From Pirellulaceae bacterium (GTDB taxonomy: Bacteria > Planctomycetota > Planctomycetia > Pirellulales > Pirellulaceae): a DNA stretch of 49,878 bases. Below are positions 39,223 to 48,212 of the stretch, piece after piece (positions within the stretch are counted from its first letter, which is position 1; each line of letters opens with the position of its first letter). The notes below the pieces were generated by a model. The model saw only the letters and a program-made list of their open reading frames with translations. It searched no databases and was not told where the DNA came from. The DNA lies in contig JADHUC010000031.1 in NCBI GenBank assembly GCA_016784735.1, forward strand, positions 1 through 49,878. Reading direction: 5' to 3'. A program made the position numbers and the translations under genes.

Positions 39223-40689
39223 ATGTGTAAGATGCATGGCTCACGGATTTGGCTGATTCCGTTCTTATGCTCGCCCGTTTTCGCGTTGGCTGACGCCGCC
39301 GCGACTTTGGCTGCCGAGGCCCACAGAATTGGCGTTGAAAGCCAGCTTTTCGTGGACGACGAGCTGATCCTGGCCAAAAAGGGTATGCTGCGCAAGGTGC
39401 ATCCTTGCGAAAAGCTGGACGAGCCAATCATGGCCTCCAGCGAGCCGTGGGAGTACGACGGCATCGACCAACGAATCTACGTCTACGGCACTGTCGTGAG
39501 GGACGAACCATCCGGATTGTTTCGCATGTGGTATAACCGCATGCAAAACGTGATGTATGCCACGTCGGCAGACGGTATCGAGTGGCGCCGCCCGCCGCTT
39601 GGCCTGTGCGACGTGGGCGGCTCGAAAGCGAACAACGTCGTCTTTCCGCACTTCCACAGTCCAAGCGTCGTTTACAATCCGCAAGAACCGGATCCGGAGA
39701 GACGATACCAGATGCTCGGATCGAGCAGAGTTTGCGGCCGAGGGTATCATGCGGCGCACTCGCCGGATGGTCTTCACTGGACGCTGTATCCCAAAAACCC
39801 GGTGCTTCCGAGCAGCGACACGTGTACGTTGGCCTATGATGCAAACACGGGCGAGTATCTGGCGTTTCATAAACGCACTCACGAGCATCGAGGGCAAAGG
39901 CGACGGCTGGTGTACCTGGCGACCAGCCGTAATATGCAGGACTGGTCGGAGCCGAAATTGGTACTTGCTCCGGACGAAGCCGACGATCGAGCGGTTCGAG
40001 CCGAAGGTGGGCGATTCTCGCAATTCTACAACTTGTCGGTTTTTCCCTACGGTGGACAGTTCGTGGGCTTCGTGACGCATTTTCGTTATACCGGACCGCC
40101 AAAGGAACGAGGCCCGTTGCAGAGCGGCGACGACGGGCCCATCGACGTTCAACTGGTCCACAGCCGCGACGGTCGGGCCTGGCGTCGCTGCGAAGACCGT
40201 TCGCCGGTTATTCCATTGGGGCCTCGCCCGTACGATGCCGGTTGCATTCTCGGCGTATCCAACGGACCCGTGATGGTGGGCGACGAAATGTGGCTGTACT
40301 ACACGGCGATCACCACGACACATGCCGGGTATGTGCCGAAGAAGAAGATCACGATTGCCCTGGCAAAATGGCGACGCGATGGCCTGGTTTCGCTGTCGGC
40401 GGGTGAGAATGGCGGACAAGTGGAGACGGTGCTCCTACTGGGGACGGGGAACCGGCTCGTCGTCAACGCGGATGCAGAAGACGGCAAAATCACCGTTTCC
40501 ATCTTGGACGAAAAGGGCGATGCTCTGCCAGAGTTCACGCAACAGGAATGCATCCCCATTCACTCCAACGCCATCGCTCACCAAATACGGTGGAAACAGC
40601 AAGATCGGTTGCCCGCGGGTCGCCCGGTGCATTTGCGGTTCCATGTGAACAACGCCCGACTGTACAGCTATGCTCTGTCAGACAAATGA
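39223..40689 (+). CDS. Secreted five-bladed-propeller glycosidase-like protein
   Basis: A 488-residue protein with a Sec signal peptide (IWLIPFLCSPVFALADAAATLA). The mature part shows repeated propeller strands in the style of GH32/GH43/GH130-like or sialidase-like folds: FRMWYNRMQNVMYATSADGIEW, YHAAHSPDGLHWTLYPKNP, YLATSRNMQDWSEPKLVL and QLVHSRDGRAWRRCED. These (S.DG..W) blades are typical, but no complete catalytic triad of one family could be fixed, so activity is unassigned. A terminal beta-sandwich (VHLRFHVNNARLYSYALS) closes it, as in GH32. The ATG at 39223 is chosen with GGGACG upstream; an ATG at 39232 is also possible. Confidence 0.75.
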   Translation: MCKMHGSRIWLIPFLCSPVFALADAAATLAAEAHRIGVESQLFVDDELILAKKGMLRKVHPCEKLDEPIMASSEPWEYDGIDQRIYVYGTVVRDEPSGLFRMWYNRMQNVMYATSADGIEWRRPPLGLCDVGGSKANNVVFPHFHSPSVVYNPQEPDPERRYQMLGSSRVCGRGYHAAHSPDGLHWTLYPKNPVLPSSDTCTLAYDANTGEYLAFHKRTHEHRGQRRRLVYLATSRNMQDWSEPKLVLAPDEADDRAVRAEGGRFSQFYNLSVFPYGGQFVGFVTHFRYTGPPKERGPLQSGDDGPIDVQLVHSRDGRAWRRCEDRSPVIPLGPRPYDAGCILGVSNGPVMVGDEMWLYYTAITTTHAGYVPKKKITIALAKWRRDGLVSLSAGENGGQVETVLLLGTGNRLVVNADAEDGKITVSILDEKGDALPEFTQQECIPIHSNAIAHQIRWKQQDRLPAGRPVHLRFHVNNARLYSYALSDK

Positions 40690-40718
40690 ACCGATGCCAG
40701 TAGGACTGTCCGTTCCCA

Positions 40719-40745
40719 GTAGGTCCCGCCTGCCGGGCGGGACCT
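40719..40745. repeat. Third copy of the 27-bp palindromic unit
   Basis: The 27 bases are identical to 7901-7927 and to the reverse complement of 7956-7982. The unit is itself a hairpin (10-bp arms, 5-base loop). It lies in the 192-base gap between the glycosidase-like gene and the oxidoreductase gene, 29 bases after the stop codon, where it could form a message 3' end. Confidence 0.9.
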
Positions 40746-40881
40746 CAAACCGCATTGCGATCTTAACTACCATCGCAATCAACTTGCATTCGAACGATCT
40801 TGTGCCTAATCTGATGCTGTCACACTGCTCACCAGCCAAATAACACTGGCACGCGGAGCCAAACCGTCAAAGGAGCCACCG

Positions 40882-42261
40882 ATGAAGAATCTCAAGAACG
40901 CCACACCAGAAACGACGACGAAAACAGAGGCAATTCAGCGACGCCAGTTCCTGAAATCGTCGGCGGCCTTTGGAGCGGGATGGATCGTTCTGAAAAGCGG
41001 CGTCGTGCGTGGTGCCGACGCCCCCAGCAACAAGCTGAATGTCGGCTTGATCGGTACCTGGGGCCGGGGCGAAGCACACTTTGGCGCGATCTCCGACGAG
41101 AACGTCGTCGCCTTGTGCGACGTCAACGAAGAACACCTGGCGTTTGGTGCTAAACGGTTTCCAAAAGCCCAGCACTATGTGGACTGGCGCAAGTTTCTCG
41201 AGCAGAAGGACCTGGAGGCAGTTATTTGCTGCAGTGCAGATCACACGCACGCGTTTGTCGCCAACTGGGCGATGAATCGTGGCTTGCACGTCTACTGCGA
41301 AAAGCCGCTGGCAAATACCGTTGAAGAAGCACGCGTGGTCCGCGCGACCTATCTGAAGAACAAAGACAAGCTGGCGACCCAATGCGGTACGCAACGCCAC
41401 GCTAAGGAGAACTTCAACCGCGTGCGCGAACTGGTGCGAGACGGTGCGATCGGCGAGCTGTCGCATGTGTATGTGTGGGGCAACCGCCAGCTTCGTCGCC
41501 CCGGCTATCTGCCCGCAGAAGGCGAACCGCCCACAACACTCCATTACGATTTGTGGATCGGGCCATCGCCTTTCCACCCCTACAATCCCGGTTACTTTTC
41601 GGGCACGTCCGGCCTGAATTGCCTGCAGTGGAACATGTACTGGGACTTTGGCAGTGGCCAACTCGGCGACATGGGCAGCCATACGATGGATCTTGCCTGG
41701 AACGCGATCGACGCGGGATTGCCGACCTCGGCCGAGGCCAAGGGCGAGCCATTCAACCCCGACGTGAGTCCTGTCGAAATGTCAGCCACGTTCGAACATC
41801 CCGCCAATGATTGGCGCCCGGCCATCGGCGTAAGCTGGTATCAGGGCGGTGCGATGCCCAATTCGCCCAGGCCGTACATTGACTTGAACAGAATCGGCCA
41901 CGGCGCGATGTTCAAGGGCAACAAAGGGTTTGTCATTGCCGATTTCGATACGCGCGTGGTGGTTCCCTACGGCGACCAAGGCGACATGACCTACTACAAG
42001 CCGCGATCGGAGGACGACGTGATTCCGGCCATGGGCCACTTCCAGAAGGAATGGACCAATGCCTGTAAAGGCGATCTAAAAACGTCCTGTGACTTCGACT
42101 ACAGCGGTACGTTGATCGAGCAAATGTTACTGGCTCACGTGGCTTACCGCGTCGGCCAGAAGATCGAATACGACGGCGCAAACGGCCGCGTCACCAACAA
42201 CGCCGAAGCCAACGCCCTGCTCGGTCGCAAGTATCGGCCAGGTTGGACACTGGAGGGGTAA
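40882..42261 (+). CDS. Gfo/Idh/MocA-family oxidoreductase with Tat signal (second copy)
   Basis: A 459-residue protein. The twin-arginine signal is IQRRQFLKSS (18-27), followed by a hydrophobic stretch (AAFGAGWIVLKSGVVRGADA). The Rossmann core is VGLIGTWGRGEAHFGA, the acidic strand end CDVNEEH, and the family motif YCEKPLA at 138-144. The C-terminal domain has the GDMGSHTMDLAWNAID and HFQKEWTNACKGD segments of the bacterial exported subgroup. It differs clearly from the protein at 1436-2692 and is not a recent duplicate. AAGGAG lies seven bases before the ATG. Adjacent secreted sugar-active genes suggest a role in converting a periplasmic sugar, possibly with a tightly bound NAD. Confidence 0.88.
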   Translation: MKNLKNATPETTTKTEAIQRRQFLKSSAAFGAGWIVLKSGVVRGADAPSNKLNVGLIGTWGRGEAHFGAISDENVVALCDVNEEHLAFGAKRFPKAQHYVDWRKFLEQKDLEAVICCSADHTHAFVANWAMNRGLHVYCEKPLANTVEEARVVRATYLKNKDKLATQCGTQRHAKENFNRVRELVRDGAIGELSHVYVWGNRQLRRPGYLPAEGEPPTTLHYDLWIGPSPFHPYNPGYFSGTSGLNCLQWNMYWDFGSGQLGDMGSHTMDLAWNAIDAGLPTSAEAKGEPFNPDVSPVEMSATFEHPANDWRPAIGVSWYQGGAMPNSPRPYIDLNRIGHGAMFKGNKGFVIADFDTRVVVPYGDQGDMTYYKPRSEDDVIPAMGHFQKEWTNACKGDLKTSCDFDYSGTLIEQMLLAHVAYRVGQKIEYDGANGRVTNNAEANALLGRKYRPGWTLEG

Positions 42262-42321
42262 GACCGCACCGCTGCAAGGTTCGTAGTGCCACTCCAAGAC
42301 GGTGGTGTGCAGCATTTTCCT

Positions 42322-42401
42322 GGTTCCCCGTAGCTCTGCTTCGCACCCAAGGAAGCTGGAGCTTCCAGAATACGCGTTCCAAAACGGAGCTTGGGAACGA
42401 G
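42322..42401. repeat. Dispersed-type intergenic repeat with dyad symmetry
   Basis: An 80-base element in the gap before the FAD oxidoreductase. Its ends are inverted (gttccc at 42323-42328, gggaac at 42393-42398) and it holds an inner hairpin (ggaagctggagcttcc, 42351-42366). Its minus-strand translation (LVPKLRFGTRILEAPASLG) resembles spurious proteins I recall from planctomycetes and cyanobacteria, which points to a repeat family. Only this copy is in the window. Confidence 0.5.
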
Positions 42402-42492
42402 TGAATGAGGAGAACTACAATGCTCCGGCGCCTGACGGGCCAGAATCTCGACGTTCGTGTGTTGGAGTTGTGTAGCGAATGAAGGAGCAACA

Positions 42493-44694
42493 ATGAGTCT
42501 CGCGCACCGATCCTTGTTGTTACTGGCCTTGATTGCCATGTTTCTGAGTTCAGTGGGCGCCGCGGACGACAGTGATTTGCTGCTTCATCTGGAGGCGAGC
42601 CGAGGTGTGTCGCTTGACGGCGGCAACGTGACGGCTTGGGCCGATGGTGAGCGTTGGGGGGCGATAGTACCGGAAGGTTACGATCGGCCTCGTTTCATTC
42701 GAGAGACGAAGGAACTCGGCGGCAAGCCGTGTGTCGCGTTTGCCGGGCGTGATTTGCTTGGGATCACGGGCCAGGTCTTGCCGAAGGACGCCGTCGAGAT
42801 GACCGTCGTGGCCGTCGCTCGAATGGAGGCGGCGAGTTCCGTCGGGATCTTCTCGATCCGCGAAGCAACCAACCGGACGATTCAGCTTGACACCGACGCC
42901 CACGGAAACGCTCGGTTCATTGTGCGAGACAAATCGGGAAGGGCGGCCAACTCGGTCGAAGCGTCCCACCACGGCACCTGGGGTGTTTGGATAGGCGTGC
43001 TGCGCAGCGGTGCCGACGGCGAATCGACGACGCAGGTCTTTTTCAACAAGGCATGTGGCCCCGAGGCGAATTCAGATCTGTCGCTCCCACTGGCCGGAAC
43101 CTCCAACTGGATTGGCGGATTGCCGCTGGGACGGCATTTCCTAAGCTGGAATGGCGCGATTGCGGAGATCTCGGTTTACGATCGCGCACTTGCGAATCAG
43201 GAGCGAGAAGAACTCGCGTTGACACTTTGCGAGAAATACGGAATTGACTATCAGGACACCGGCCGTGTTGCCCCCAGTGCGATCTATCCGTGGAAGACCG
43301 AGCCGAAGCCGGCCGACGAAGAAATGTCGACCGACGTCTGCATCGTCGGTGCAGGAAGCGGGGGCATCGGCGCCGCATTGGCCGCCGCGCGCAGCGGAGC
43401 CGACGTGATTCTCGTCGAGCGTCAAGAGAAAATCGGCGGCACCGGTGTAAACGCGTTGGTCAGTGGCTGGGAACCGGGGCCGGGCTGCTCGATCGCGAGG
43501 GAAATCTACGACGAAATGCGCAAAGTCCCGCGTTCCACAGGCGTATCGAGGCTCTGGCCGCGCAAGTCGACGGGCTTCTCGATGGGTCTTTGGTTGATCG
43601 ACGAATCGCTCGCCGATCAGTACATCCTGACCACCCGTCGAGCTGGTGTCTCATCCAATGTATTTCACAACGTCCCCTATCGGCCCGAAGCAATGGATCG
43701 GGCGTGCCGCGATCTGCTGAAGGAAACGGCGCGCGTCACCTTGCTCGATAGGACAACGTTCTTCTACGCCACGGCCAACGATGCCAAAAGCCGTGTCGAG
43801 TCGATTCTGGTCGAAGATGCCCAGGGCGCAGTGACGAAAATCAGCGCGGAGGTTTTCATTGACTCCACGGGCTGCGTGCATCTATGTCGCGCCGTCGGCT
43901 GTGAAACAATGCTTGGTTTTGATCCAATAAGCCGCTTCGACGAACCTTCCGCGCCGGAAAAAGGCTCCCTGCAACTGAATGCCATCTCGCGCTGCTACAC
44001 GGTGAAGCCTAGCAAGAATCCGACCCCACAGCCGCCGATCGAGCCGGTGCCCTATTTCGCGAAGGTTGCCCATGTGACCGGCTGGGTCGATGGGCACCGG
44101 GTCATCAACCCGCTGCCGTCACTGCCAGGCCGGGCGCTGATCGACTTTGGCTACGAGAAGTGTTTGGAGCGGAGCGAACGTTCGGCACTGGCCCATTGGC
44201 ATTGGCTTCAGCAACAGGCTGATTTCGAAGGCTACGAGCTGGATTATATCGCGCCGATGCTTGGTATCCGCGAAAGTTATCGCGTGGTGACCGATTACAT
44301 CCTCAACGAACATGATCTCATCGCTTGCTTGCCAGGCCAGAAGCACGACGACATCATCGCGGTGGCCGATCATCCGTGCGATATCCACGGAGCGGGCGGC
44401 GGATTGGGGCACGTCGAGAATGCCTATGGCGTACCGTATCGCTGCCTCATCCCAAAAGGCGATTGGGAAAACCTGCTCGTGGCCTGTCGCGGATCGGGCA
44501 TGAGTAAGATCGCCGCCTCGAGTTGTCGATTGCAGCGCACCATCATCCAACTCGGCCACGCCGCAGGAATGGCCGCCGCAATGGCGGTCGAGGCGGATGT
44601 GCCAGTCGATGAGATCGACGTGGGAAGGCTGGTCGAAACGCTCGACGCGCCGTCGCGTTATCGCTGGCTTGAAGAGAACATGCAGGAACGGTAG
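42493..44694 (+). CDS. Secreted FAD-dependent oxidoreductase with N-terminal LamG-like domain
   Basis: A 733-residue protein. Residues 1-23 are a Sec signal peptide. Residues ~25-250 resemble a LamG/concanavalin-like domain (LLLHLEASRGVSLDGGNVTAWADG, NWIGGLPLGRHFLSWNGAIAEISVYDRAL). The FAD-binding part begins with VGAGSGGIGAALAAARSG (GxGxxG at 286-291) and VILVERQEKIGGTG, and the C-terminal end LQRTIIQLGHAAGMAAAMAVE is typical of the FAD_oxidored (PF12831) family. The LamG part is a candidate carbohydrate-binding module. Sec rather than Tat export of an FAD enzyme is unusual, so FAD would have to bind outside. AAGGAG ten bases upstream fixes the ATG at 42493. Confidence 0.83.
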   Translation: MSLAHRSLLLLALIAMFLSSVGAADDSDLLLHLEASRGVSLDGGNVTAWADGERWGAIVPEGYDRPRFIRETKELGGKPCVAFAGRDLLGITGQVLPKDAVEMTVVAVARMEAASSVGIFSIREATNRTIQLDTDAHGNARFIVRDKSGRAANSVEASHHGTWGVWIGVLRSGADGESTTQVFFNKACGPEANSDLSLPLAGTSNWIGGLPLGRHFLSWNGAIAEISVYDRALANQEREELALTLCEKYGIDYQDTGRVAPSAIYPWKTEPKPADEEMSTDVCIVGAGSGGIGAALAAARSGADVILVERQEKIGGTGVNALVSGWEPGPGCSIAREIYDEMRKVPRSTGVSRLWPRKSTGFSMGLWLIDESLADQYILTTRRAGVSSNVFHNVPYRPEAMDRACRDLLKETARVTLLDRTTFFYATANDAKSRVESILVEDAQGAVTKISAEVFIDSTGCVHLCRAVGCETMLGFDPISRFDEPSAPEKGSLQLNAISRCYTVKPSKNPTPQPPIEPVPYFAKVAHVTGWVDGHRVINPLPSLPGRALIDFGYEKCLERSERSALAHWHWLQQQADFEGYELDYIAPMLGIRESYRVVTDYILNEHDLIACLPGQKHDDIIAVADHPCDIHGAGGGLGHVENAYGVPYRCLIPKGDWENLLVACRGSGMSKIAASSCRLQRTIIQLGHAAGMAAAMAVEADVPVDEIDVGRLVETLDAPSRYRWLEENMQER

Positions 44695-44702
44695 ACCGTC
44701 AG

Positions 44703-46022
44703 CTACTCGCCCCACCGAAACGGCGACGCCGGAAGTCCCTCCCTATTGAACAGCGTGACGTTGTGGGGGTTGTTTTCCCAGGCGTAACGGACCGACTTGG
44801 GTTCGGGGACCTTGTCGCTGCTGACGCTCACGGTGTTTCCCTCGATCGTGGCTTCGGCCGGAACGAACTCGCCGTCGTTGCCCGCGATCTCGAAGTGGGC
44901 CAATCGCTCGCCTCGGCAGACCAGGCCGGACCCGGTTTCGGTGAACGTGCAAACGGCTCGGCCGCCGTCGATGTTCACGGCCTTCAGCAGTGGGCCGCAG
45001 GCGACCAGGTCTTTACCGTACACATCTCTTAAGACGAGCAAGGCCAACCGCGGCCCCATGATATGTTTGCTCTTGGGATGCAGGCCCTCGTCGATGTCGA
45101 TATTCACCGACATGCCGAGATTAGGCAGACTGCCCAGCGATCGGCGCATCGCCTCGCGCACCTGAAAGTAAACACGATCCGGGGAGCCAATGCTGGGAAG
45201 CTGGACGTAGTAGAATGGAAAATCTCCCTGGCCCCAGTTCTTTCGCCAAGCCGTGATCATGCCTTGGAGATGGGCCGCGTATGACGCAGCTAGTGCTTCC
45301 GACCGGGAGTTGGCCTCGCCCTGGTACCAGATTGCACCCTTGATGGCAAAGGGAATCAGTAGCGAGATGTGCTTGTCATACAACGATCCCTGAGCCCCGT
45401 CGTAGGTCCCGGGCGGAGTCCACGGTTCAATCAGCGAGCCACCCACAGCGGCTTTGATCAGCCCGATGGGGACCTCCAGCTCCTGATGCAAGTGGCGGCC
45501 GAAGAAGTAACCTGTGGCGGTAAAGCCCTGAACGGTTTGTGGAGTGGTGGCGATCCAACGTGTCGCGCCGGCGGCCTTCGGCTTTCCTCGCCGCGTAGCC
45601 GCAGCGGACGTGAAGTGTCGTATGCCGGGGTAGTTGTCCTCTTTGGCTTCTTCCCGCTTTCCGACATTGCCCGCCATGTTGGACTGGCCCGCGCATAGCC
45701 ATACGTCGCCTGCCAACACATCCCTGATTTCGATGGTGGTCGTTCCGGAGACCGTGATTTCAAACGGACCTCCGGCTTCTGGCGTAGTCAATCGAACCGA
45801 CCAGCGCCCCTTGTCATCGGCAGTCGTTTCTGCTTCCTTCCCCCAGCTTCCGCAGACGGTAATCGCCTCGCCCGGCTCTGCCTCGCCCCAAACGGGAGCA
45901 TCCACTTCGCGCTGGATGACCATGCCATCCGAGAACAGCGGCGACACTTTCAACTCGGCCCCCGCAGGAGCCACGATGCCAAGCATACCGGGCAGGACGA
46001 ATAGTACGTTTTGAATTCTCAT
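44703..46022 (-). CDS. Sialate O-acetylesterase-like (SASA/SGNH) protein
   Basis: A 439-residue protein with a Sec signal peptide (LFVLPGMLGIVAPAGA). An N-terminal beta domain (LKVSPLFSDGMVIQREVDAPVWG, strongly typical of this family) precedes an SGNH fold. Block I is WLCAGQSNMAG with Ser114; block III is GLIKAAVGGSLIEPW; GAIWYQGEAN follows; the last block is DIDEGLHPKSK with His315. These supply the catalytic Ser and His and oxyanion residues, so it should remove O-acetyl groups from sugars. The true substrate in planctomycetes is unlikely to be sialic acid alone. The ATG at 46022 has AGGTGAG upstream; the frame to 46250 is open but without a signal peptide. It ends eight bases from the convergent FAD gene. 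Confidence 0.88.
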   Translation of the reverse strand: MRIQNVLFVLPGMLGIVAPAGAELKVSPLFSDGMVIQREVDAPVWGEAEPGEAITVCGSWGKEAETTADDKGRWSVRLTTPEAGGPFEITVSGTTTIEIRDVLAGDVWLCAGQSNMAGNVGKREEAKEDNYPGIRHFTSAAATRRGKPKAAGATRWIATTPQTVQGFTATGYFFGRHLHQELEVPIGLIKAAVGGSLIEPWTPPGTYDGAQGSLYDKHISLLIPFAIKGAIWYQGEANSRSEALAASYAAHLQGMITAWRKNWGQGDFPFYYVQLPSIGSPDRVYFQVREAMRRSLGSLPNLGMSVNIDIDEGLHPKSKHIMGPRLALLVLRDVYGKDLVACGPLLKAVNIDGGRAVCTFTETGSGLVCRGERLAHFEIAGNDGEFVPAEATIEGNTVSVSSDKVPEPKSVRYAWENNPHNVTLFNREGLPASPFRWGE

Positions 46023-46164
46023 GTTCTCACCTGGGCTGCGTAAAGTTGGGAGGATACGTTTCGTCTCATTGTGTGCCACGCGGCCGCGCGTGTATACCAG
46101 GCCGAAAAGAACTAAGTCGACAGACCGCAGGGCCGGTGGGGCTGGCGCGTTGGTAGGCAATCGT

Positions 46165-46404
46165 CTACGGCGGGTCGTAGCCTCCGGCATTGAAAGGATG
46201 GCATCGACAAATGCGCCAGATGCCACGAAACGTCCCGACAATCGCCCCATACTTCTTCACGGCCAGGATGAAGTATTGGCTGCAACTGGGCGTAAACCTG
46301 CACTGGCGGCCGATCACGGGGCTGAGCGTCATCTGGTAGCATCGAGCGGCTGCGATTAGCAGCCAACCAGGAAGACCCACGATCGCTGCCCAGAGGAATC
46401 GCAT
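46165..46404 (-). CDS. yidD: Membrane protein insertion efficiency factor YidD
   Basis: A 79-residue protein with the whole family core: amphipathic N-terminus ([16 protein letters not shown]), [21 protein letters not shown] with conserved Cys residues, and the end [20 protein letters not shown]. It assists the YidC insertase in membrane-protein insertion. The ATG directly abuts the rnpA stop codon, so the two are translated together, the usual rnpA-yidD order. No yidC follows; a carbohydrate esterase gene comes next, so the ancestral cluster is broken here. Confidence 0.95.
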   Translation of the reverse strand: MRFLWAAIVGLPGWLLIAAARCYQMTLSPVIGRQCRFTPSCSQYFILAVKKYGAIVGTFRGIWRICRCHPFNAGGYDPP

Positions 46405-46773
46405 TTAAGCCGTCTCCCCAAATTTCTTGGCCAGCTTTTTTGCCAGTTTGGGCAACGATTCGGTGATGGCGGCGTAGTCAGGCAGTGCTCCACGGCGTGG
46501 CCGAACGACCAAATCGACGCCCGTGGGCAGTTCAATCCGCGACCGGCGAAACGCTTCGCGTACGAGCCGCTTCCAGCGATTTCGCACGACGGCGCCGCCA
46601 ACCTTGCGCGATACAGATAGTCCAAGACGCGAGTACGGCAGGCCATTCCGGCAACCGCGAATCACCAAAACGCGATCGGCAGCATACGCGTCGTTCTGAT
46701 ACACGCGATCGAAGTCGGTACGGGTGCGCAGCCGGAATTTGCGAGGAAAACGCTCGTCGACCACGTCAATCAC
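46405..46773 (-). CDS. rnpA: Ribonuclease P protein component
   Basis: A 122-residue basic protein. The core is LGLSVSRKVGGAVVRNRWKRLVREAFRRS, containing the RNR-type motif (VRNRWKRLVRE) that binds the RNA subunit; the N-terminal RFPRKFRLRTRTDFDRVYQ and the C-terminal DLVVRPRRGAL match the family. It raises the affinity of the RNase P ribozyme for pre-tRNA. The ATG overlaps the stop of the preceding small membrane protein as ATGA. The usual upstream neighbour rpmH is missing; a DnaJ-like gene lies one gene away instead. Confidence 0.95.
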   Translation of the reverse strand: MIDVVDERFPRKFRLRTRTDFDRVYQNDAYAADRVLVIRGCRNGLPYSRLGLSVSRKVGGAVVRNRWKRLVREAFRRSRIELPTGVDLVVRPRRGALPDYAAITESLPKLAKKLAKKFGETA

Positions 46774-47183
46774 CCTTCATTGCCGGAAGCGTCATCGTCG
46801 GCTGCGTACAGGGGCTTCGTCGCCCAGTCATCTTGCTTGACCGCCGTCCTTCGCTTTCGGCGATCGGCCGGCGATGCCGAGTTGATGTAGCGGCGGGTGA
46901 TCCTTGCGGCCCACCAGGCGAACAGGATGAGCACGAATCCAAGAACGGCCACCGAGGCCAAGGCCAACAACAGTTTGATTCGATCGCGCGGATCCAGACG
47001 CAGAATAAACGGCTGCTCGTCTTGCGCCAGAACCAACCACGATGCCAAACCGACAAAGGACCTGCCGCCGCCGCTCAGAAATCTCCGTATCCGGACGCGC
47101 AAGAGTTCGGAACCAGAAGTCTTGTGACTTCTGCTACCGGACAAAGTAAACCGGCGGCGGCATAGCTCGATCACGTTTACCAT
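46770..47183 (-). CDS. Small membrane protein between dnaJ-like gene and rnpA
   Basis: A frame of 137 codons with one clear membrane helix (LLLALASVAVLGFVLILFAWW) followed by a basic cytoplasmic tail (RITRRYINSASPADRRKRR) and an acidic end. The ATG at 47183 overlaps the dnaJ-like stop codon and looks coupled, but codons near 47105-47140 are made of a palindromic repeat, so the natural start may be the TTG at 47102, which gives 110 residues beginning LRVRIRRFLSG and a signal-like helix. The end overlaps the rnpA ATG. I do not recognise the family; the linkage to rnpA and yidD suggests a place in the same transcript but no known function. Confidence 0.6.
   Translation of the reverse strand: MVNVIELCRRRFTLSGSRSHKTSGSELLRVRIRRFLSGGGRSFVGLASWLVLAQDEQPFILRLDPRDRIKLLLALASVAVLGFVLILFAWWAARITRRYINSASPADRRKRRTAVKQDDWATKPLYAADDDASGNEG
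47109..47139. repeat. Palindromic repeat inside the small membrane protein frame
   Basis: cagaagtc (47114-47121) and gacttctg (47126-47133) are exact reverse complements around ttgt. The sequence around it resembles dispersed palindromes of planctomycete intergenic spaces. Its presence within the 5' end of the frame argues that the translation of that part is accidental. Confidence 0.6.
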
Positions 47184-48121
47184 CTCAGATCCGAACGGGG
47201 ATTCAGAGGATGCTGCTGATCGAAATGGCGAACCATTTCGGCGCTTTCATCATCAATGGACTCCGGCAGCATGATCTGGAGTTCCGCGTACAAGTCGCCG
47301 GTGCCGTTCTTGCCGGGCACTCCCATGCCCTTTAACCGCAGGCGTTTCCCGCTGGAAGTTCCAGGCGGCACGGTCAGCGAGATTTCGCCCTTCGGAGTGG
47401 GAACGTCGATTTTCGCGCCCAACGCCGCTTCGGCCAGTGTCACGGGAACCGAGACCTCCAGGTTCTTTCCTCGGCGGCGAAAGTACGGGTGTTCGGCAAC
47501 GTGAACCGTGATCAGTAGATCGCCGGTTGGTCCGCCCGAAGGCGACGGTTCGCCCTGGCCACGCAGCCGCATCTTGCCGCCGTCCTCGGCACCCGGCGGG
47601 ATAGTTATCGTAATGGTCTCGGTTTTCCCACTAGGTCGCCGGACGGACAATTGGGCCTGGCCACCGATGATCGCCGTATTAAACGGTATTCGTAGCGCGT
47701 GGTGCAGGTCCTCGCCGCGAACCCGCGTGCGCTGTCGGCGGCCGCGATGTGCCGAGCCGCCTGTGAACTGCCGTAAGATATCCTCAAAACCGCCAGACGA
47801 GCCTCCACCGCCGGCCTGTCCGAAAATCTGGCCGATGTCGATGTCCTGAAAACCTTGCGGGCCTCCGTGGAAGGACTGCCATCCTTGTCCGCCGCCCACG
47901 GATTCGAATGCATCGCCGTAGCGGTTGTAACTTTCGCGTTTCTCCGGGTCGTTCAGCACGCCGTAGGCTTGCTGGATCTTCTGGAATTTCTCCTTGGCGG
48001 ATTTGTCGTCCGGGTTCATGTCCGGATGATGTTCGCGCGCGAGCTTGCGGTAAGCCTTCTGGATGTCTTCCTGAGAAGCGTTTCGTTTGACGCCTAAGAT
48101 CTTGTAGTAGTCTTCTGCCAT
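47177..48121 (-). CDS. DnaJ-type co-chaperone without zinc finger (CbpA-like)
   Basis: A 314-residue protein. Residues 1-70 are the J domain with the HPD motif at 32-34 (AREHHPDMNPDD), followed by a Gly-rich linker (GGGGSSGGFEDILRQF) and two beta-rich substrate-binding domains (RGEDLHHALRIPFNTAIIGG, GKRLRLKGMGVPGKNGTGDL). The Cys-rich zinc finger of true DnaJ is absent, so it belongs to the CbpA/class B group, which stimulates DnaK ATPase activity and presents clients. AAGGCGAG eight bases upstream sets the ATG at 48121; the longer frame to 48253 is not supported. The 3' end is coupled to the small membrane protein and rnpA. Confidence 0.93.
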   Translation of the reverse strand: MAEDYYKILGVKRNASQEDIQKAYRKLAREHHPDMNPDDKSAKEKFQKIQQAYGVLNDPEKRESYNRYGDAFESVGGGQGWQSFHGGPQGFQDIDIGQIFGQAGGGGSSGGFEDILRQFTGGSAHRGRRQRTRVRGEDLHHALRIPFNTAIIGGQAQLSVRRPSGKTETITITIPPGAEDGGKMRLRGQGEPSPSGGPTGDLLITVHVAEHPYFRRRGKNLEVSVPVTLAEAALGAKIDVPTPKGEISLTVPPGTSSGKRLRLKGMGVPGKNGTGDLYAELQIMLPESIDDESAEMVRHFDQQHPLNPRSDLRW

Positions 48122-48212
48122 TTCTCGCCTTTTGTGGGCGGTCTTGTTCTTACGTGGGGCACGAAATCCGGTCGCAGTATTCAACCCTGGATTTTCATAC
48201 AAGGAGCAAGCA

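Noticed and set aside
39265..40419. 384-codon minus-strand frame
   Set aside because: It is antisense to the secreted propeller protein, which has a signal peptide and blade repeats.
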